Of a stretch of 64,000 bases of DNA, positions 61,019 through 64,000 are shown one piece after another. The notes below the pieces were generated by a model. It did no database searches. It saw only the letters and a program-made list of their open reading frames with translations, and was not told where the DNA came from. The position numbers and the translations under genes were made by a program. The stretch is taken from contig JBBDID010000056.1 in assembly GCA_040880585.1 (NCBI GenBank), positions 1-64,000 on the forward strand, given 5' to 3'. This stretch comes from Paracrocinitomix sp040880585. GTDB lineage: Bacteria > Bacteroidota > Bacteroidia > Flavobacteriales_D > Crocinitomicaceae. Numbering within the stretch: position 1 is the stretch's first letter; every line of letters starts with the position of its first letter.

Positions 61019-62680
61019 ATGAAACAGCTTAAACCTATGGGAATCAAAAAAGAGCAATTGGATTTTAACAAAAATGAGGATCAACTGAAGATGCTCATTT
61101 CAGATATGCAACATAAGTTGAGGAAAGTTTATGAAGGGGGTGGAAAAAAGCGAATCGAAAAACATCATTCAAAAGGAAAGCTCACTGCGAGAGAGCGCAT
61201 CAGTAAGTTAATTGATCCCGACACTGAAACCATTGAAATTGGTGCTTTTGTTGGGGACGGCATGTACAAAGAGTATGGTGGCTGTCCTTCCGGCGGTGTC
61301 GTGATAAAAATCGGATATGTAAGCGGAAGACAGTGTATTATTGTTGCCAATGATGCTACTGTTAAGGCCGGTGCATGGTTCCCGATTACAGGTAAGAAGA
61401 ATTTAAGGGCACAGGAAATTGCCATGGATAATCATCTGCCGATCATTTATTTAGTGGATAGCGCAGGTGTTTTTCTTCCCTTGCAGGATGAAATTTTCCC
61501 AGACAAAGAGCATTTTGGACGAATTTTTAGGAATAATGCAATCATGTCCTCTAAAGGGATTACCCAGATTGCAGCGGTAATGGGCAGCTGTGTTGCAGGT
61601 GGTGCCTATCTTCCCATTATGTCAGATGAATCTTTAATTGTCGATAAAACCGGAACTATCTTTTTGGCGGGATCTTATTTGGTAAAAGCTGCCATTGGAG
61701 AAACAATCGACAATGAAACACTGGGAGGAGCAAGCACGCACACAGAAATAAGCGGTGTCTGTGATTACAAATCAAAAGATGATGCAGATTGTTTGCAGAC
61801 CATCCGTGACCTGATGGATAAAATCGGAAAAATAGATGAGGCAGGCTTTGATCGCAAAGCGTCGAAACCACCGAAAGAAGATGAAAAAGAAATTTACGGG
61901 ATGTTTCCGGTAGATCGATCTGCGCAATACAACATGAAAGAGATCATCAAGCGGATTGTGGATGAATCAAAATTTACTGAATATAAAAGTGATTATGGCA
62001 AAACCATCATCTGCGGATATGCAAGAATTGACGGCTGGAGTGTCGGCATCATTGCCAATCAAAGAGAAGTGGTAAAAAGTGCAAAAGGAGAAATGCAGTT
62101 TGGCGGAGTTATTTATACCGATTCGGCAGATAAGGCAGCTCGTTTTATCATGGTGTGCAATCAAAAAAATATCCCCCTTGTCTTTTTACAGGATGTCAGT
62201 GGCTTCATGGTAGGGTCAAAATCTGAACATGCCGGAATCATTAAAGATGGCGCCAAAATGGTGAATGCCATGGCCAACTCGGTAGTGCCTAAATTCACCG
62301 TGATTATGGGAAACTCCTACGGAGCCGGAAATTATGCCATGTGTGGAAAAGCGTATGATCCCAGACTGATCGTTTCCTGGCCGACGGCTGAACTTGCTGT
62401 TATGTCAGGAGCTTCTGCAGCCAAAACCCTGCTTCAAATTGAAGTAGCTTCTCTCAAAGCAAGAGGAGAAGAAGTAGATGATGTCAAGCAGCAAGAACTT
62501 TACGATAAAATTAAGGCGCGTTATGACGAGCAAATCTCACCTTATTATGCTGCCGCCCGTTTGTGGGTAGATGCCATTATTGACCCCTTGGAAACAAGAA
62601 AAGTTATTTCTATGGGAATTGAAATGGCCAACCAAAAGAAAACAGAAGAACGTTATAATGTAGGCGCCATTCAAACCTGA
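61019..62680 (+). CDS. acyl-CoA carboxylase beta subunit (methylcrotonoyl-CoA carboxylase type)
   Basis: About 553 residues from the ATG at 61019, chosen because the promoter lies downstream of the longer start. It is a carboxyltransferase of the MCC-beta type: CIIVANDATVKAGAWFPIT, KNLRAQEIAMDNHLPIIYLV, AAVMGSCVAGGAYLPIMSDE, GTIFLAGSYLVKAAIGE and GNSYGAGNYAMCGKAYDPR. It transfers CO2 from biotin to an acyl-CoA, probably in leucine breakdown. The biotin-carrying alpha subunit is not adjacent. It is 2 bases from the PAP2 gene. Confidence 0.9.
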   Translation: MKQLKPMGIKKEQLDFNKNEDQLKMLISDMQHKLRKVYEGGGKKRIEKHHSKGKLTARERISKLIDPDTETIEIGAFVGDGMYKEYGGCPSGGVVIKIGYVSGRQCIIVANDATVKAGAWFPITGKKNLRAQEIAMDNHLPIIYLVDSAGVFLPLQDEIFPDKEHFGRIFRNNAIMSSKGITQIAAVMGSCVAGGAYLPIMSDESLIVDKTGTIFLAGSYLVKAAIGETIDNETLGGASTHTEISGVCDYKSKDDADCLQTIRDLMDKIGKIDEAGFDRKASKPPKEDEKEIYGMFPVDRSAQYNMKEIIKRIVDESKFTEYKSDYGKTIICGYARIDGWSVGIIANQREVVKSAKGEMQFGGVIYTDSADKAARFIMVCNQKNIPLVFLQDVSGFMVGSKSEHAGIIKDGAKMVNAMANSVVPKFTVIMGNSYGAGNYAMCGKAYDPRLIVSWPTAELAVMSGASAAKTLLQIEVASLKARGEEVDDVKQQELYDKIKARYDEQISPYYAAARLWVDAIIDPLETRKVISMGIEMANQKKTEERYNVGAIQT

Positions 62681-62682
62681 TT

Positions 62683-63330
62683 ATGCACATTTTTAAAACA
62701 CTACTCCCTTTTTTAGTGATCACCCTACTGTTTTTACTGACCGGAGTCATACTAATAGTGATCACCGACAAACAATTGTTGCACCTCTCAGCAAATGCAT
62801 TAGTCGGCGGAAGTGCAGATGTGTTTTTTAAATACTTCACACATGTAGGAGATGGTATTACAGTAGCAATTATTATAGTGTTGTTCAGTTTTTTGAAGGG
62901 AAAAAAATTTTATGCTTACCTCAGTCTGGGTTTAAGTTCCTTTGCCGTCGGAGGATTATTGGCGCAATTTTTTAAGCGCCTGGTTTTTTCTGATTTTAAG
63001 CGTCCCTTTAAAGTATTTGGTGAGCAATCCCTAAACTTAATTGATGGTGTCACCCTTCACGGAAGCTTTTCTTTTCCATCAGGACATTCAACGGTATCTT
63101 TTGTGTTATTTATTTATCTCGCTTTTCTCTTTCGCCGCTATCGATATGTGCAAATTTTCTGTGCATTTTTAGCTATTTTGGCAGCCTATTCCAGGGTACA
63201 TATCTCTCAACATTTTATTGAAGATATTCTCGCCGGAGCAGCCTTAGGTACCTTCACTTTTCTACTAATGCTTTGGCTGCATAAAAAATATTTTTTCAAA
63301 GCGGCATTTTCTGACGAACTCAAAGATTAG
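62683..63330 (+). CDS. PAP2-family membrane phosphatase
   Basis: The 215-residue protein has about six membrane helices and all three PAP2 motifs: KRLVFSDFKRP, SFPSGHSTVSF and AYSRVHISQHFIEDILAG. It hydrolyses lipid phosphates such as undecaprenyl pyrophosphate or phosphatidyl phosphates. It starts 2 bases after the carboxyltransferase stop, so it is probably co-transcribed, although no pathway links them. Confidence 0.9.
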   Translation: MHIFKTLLPFLVITLLFLLTGVILIVITDKQLLHLSANALVGGSADVFFKYFTHVGDGITVAIIIVLFSFLKGKKFYAYLSLGLSSFAVGGLLAQFFKRLVFSDFKRPFKVFGEQSLNLIDGVTLHGSFSFPSGHSTVSFVLFIYLAFLFRRYRYVQIFCAFLAILAAYSRVHISQHFIEDILAGAALGTFTFLLMLWLHKKYFFKAAFSDELKD

Positions 63331-63355
63331 TTTTATTTTTCGGTATATTTAAACC

Positions 63356-64000
63356 ATGAGATTCCTTATCTATTTATTACTCTTATTTTTTCTGGGAACT
63401 GGCTTCCATAGTAACGTATTTGCTAACAAAATAGATAGTTTAAAAGAAGTTCTCAGCACTGAAGTCCGGGGAGATATGAAATCTGATCTTGCGGCAGAAA
63501 TTGCCCGTAGGCTTACTAATATTGACAATAAAGCAGCCGTTCAATATTCGGATGTAGCATTAAATTATGCCATCCGGATGAACGACCAATTACGTATTGC
63601 AAATGCGCTGGATGCTAAAGGAAATGCATACAACTCAATGGGAGAAAGTCAAGCTGCACTGGAACAGCTGTTTAAAGCACTTTCTATTTATGAAGAGCTT
63701 AAAGCCCACAAGCAAATTGCTATTGTTACCAACTCATTAGCTAATACATTTATAGATCAGGAAGATTACGAAAAAGCCATCAACTACTATCAGGCTTCTT
63801 ATGAGGCAGGAATGATCATTAAAGACACCAATGCAATTGCTGTTCCCCTGGTGGGTCTGTCTATTATTTATGATGAGATGGGAGAAATTCAAAAAGCACT
63901 CAACACCACTAAAGAAGCCATTCCTCTTTTTGAAGGAATTAATCGAACAGATGCTATGGTTGTTTGTTATGTCAATGCTTCCAACTATAGCTATGATCTG
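63356..64000 (+). CDS. tetratricopeptide-repeat exported protein (partial)
   Basis: The frame is open to the window end: 215 residues with a signal peptide (about 1-22, ending NVFA) and at least four TPR units (GNAYNSMGESQAALEQLF, NTFIDQEDYEKAINYYQ, SIIYDEMGEIQKALNTT). In this lineage such N-termini usually belong to sensor histidine kinases, adenylate/guanylate cyclases or LuxR-type regulators with a TPR sensor part; which one applies cannot be seen here. Confidence 0.8.
   Translation, partial: MRFLIYLLLLFFLGTGFHSNVFANKIDSLKEVLSTEVRGDMKSDLAAEIARRLTNIDNKAAVQYSDVALNYAIRMNDQLRIANALDAKGNAYNSMGESQAALEQLFKALSIYEELKAHKQIAIVTNSLANTFIDQEDYEKAINYYQASYEAGMIIKDTNAIAVPLVGLSIIYDEMGEIQKALNTTKEAIPLFEGINRTDAMVVCYVNASNYSYDL

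Overview
The window looks like chromosomal DNA of a low-GC, Gram-negative Bacteroidota (Flavobacteriia-type) bacterium. The evidence is: three secreted proteins with C-terminal type IX secretion (T9SS) sorting domains, many short-signal lipoproteins, a TonB-dependent receptor, lipid A genes (lpxH, lpxK, an LpxL-like acyltransferase), type III glutamine synthetase, menA, and promoters of the flavobacterial TTG-N17-23-TAnnTTTG form with little sign of Shine-Dalgarno sites. I saw no rRNA, tRNA, CRISPR array, phage or intact insertion sequence.

Layout. 0.1-10.1 kb: a divergent surface locus. On the minus strand are a TonB receptor, two paralogous DUF5689 lipoproteins and a T9SS protein with two OB-like modules; on the plus strand are a secreted endonuclease/exonuclease/phosphatase protein and a 5'-nucleotidase split into two genes. 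I read this as a candidate extracellular nucleic-acid/nucleotide scavenging system. 10.2-18 kb: xseAB, dps and marR (sharing an operator-like motif), a T9SS protein, elbB, a DCC protein facing a tiny Cys-rich ORF, a repeat-rich gap and an ABC-F ATPase. 18-24 kb: two lipoproteins, then a translationally coupled minus-strand operon (WG-repeat protein, TonB-like protein, AAC(3)-family acetyltransferase, PLP deaminase) whose last gene ends in a 38-bp duplication. 24-29 kb: LpxL-like acyltransferase, rarA, menA, trmD, a TonB_C protein and a lipoprotein. 29-33.8 kb: a secreted WD40-caspase protein, SiaC, small membrane proteins and a cold shock protein. 33.9-40.3 kb: a minus-strand operon lpxK-pnp-gatB-tlpA-tlpA-lpxH ending in a clear terminator; lpxK carries an apparent frameshift near its 5' end. 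40.3-46 kb: a REP-like repeat cluster, a large propeller/SpoIIE phosphatase protein with REP-like hairpins inside its coding sequence, an XRE-S24 repressor and an ABC ATPase. 46-52 kb: a PhoX-like lipoprotein, a T9SS CocE/NonD hydrolase and a haem-motif lipoprotein. 52-64 kb: proBA, a YkgJ protein, glnN, hsp20, a DUF4836 lipoprotein, a conserved unknown, a Nudix hydrolase, an MCC-type carboxyltransferase, PAP2, and a TPR protein cut by the window end.

How the parts work together. Nucleotide and phosphate capture is the strongest theme: the 0.1-10 kb locus would cut nucleic acid and strip phosphate outside the cell, PhoX would release phosphate, and purine nucleoside phosphorylase would salvage nucleosides. 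Envelope biogenesis (three lipid A genes) and translation/DNA housekeeping (gatB, trmD, ABC-F, rarA, xseAB) make up most of the rest. Several promoters sit so close to start codons that leaderless transcripts are likely.
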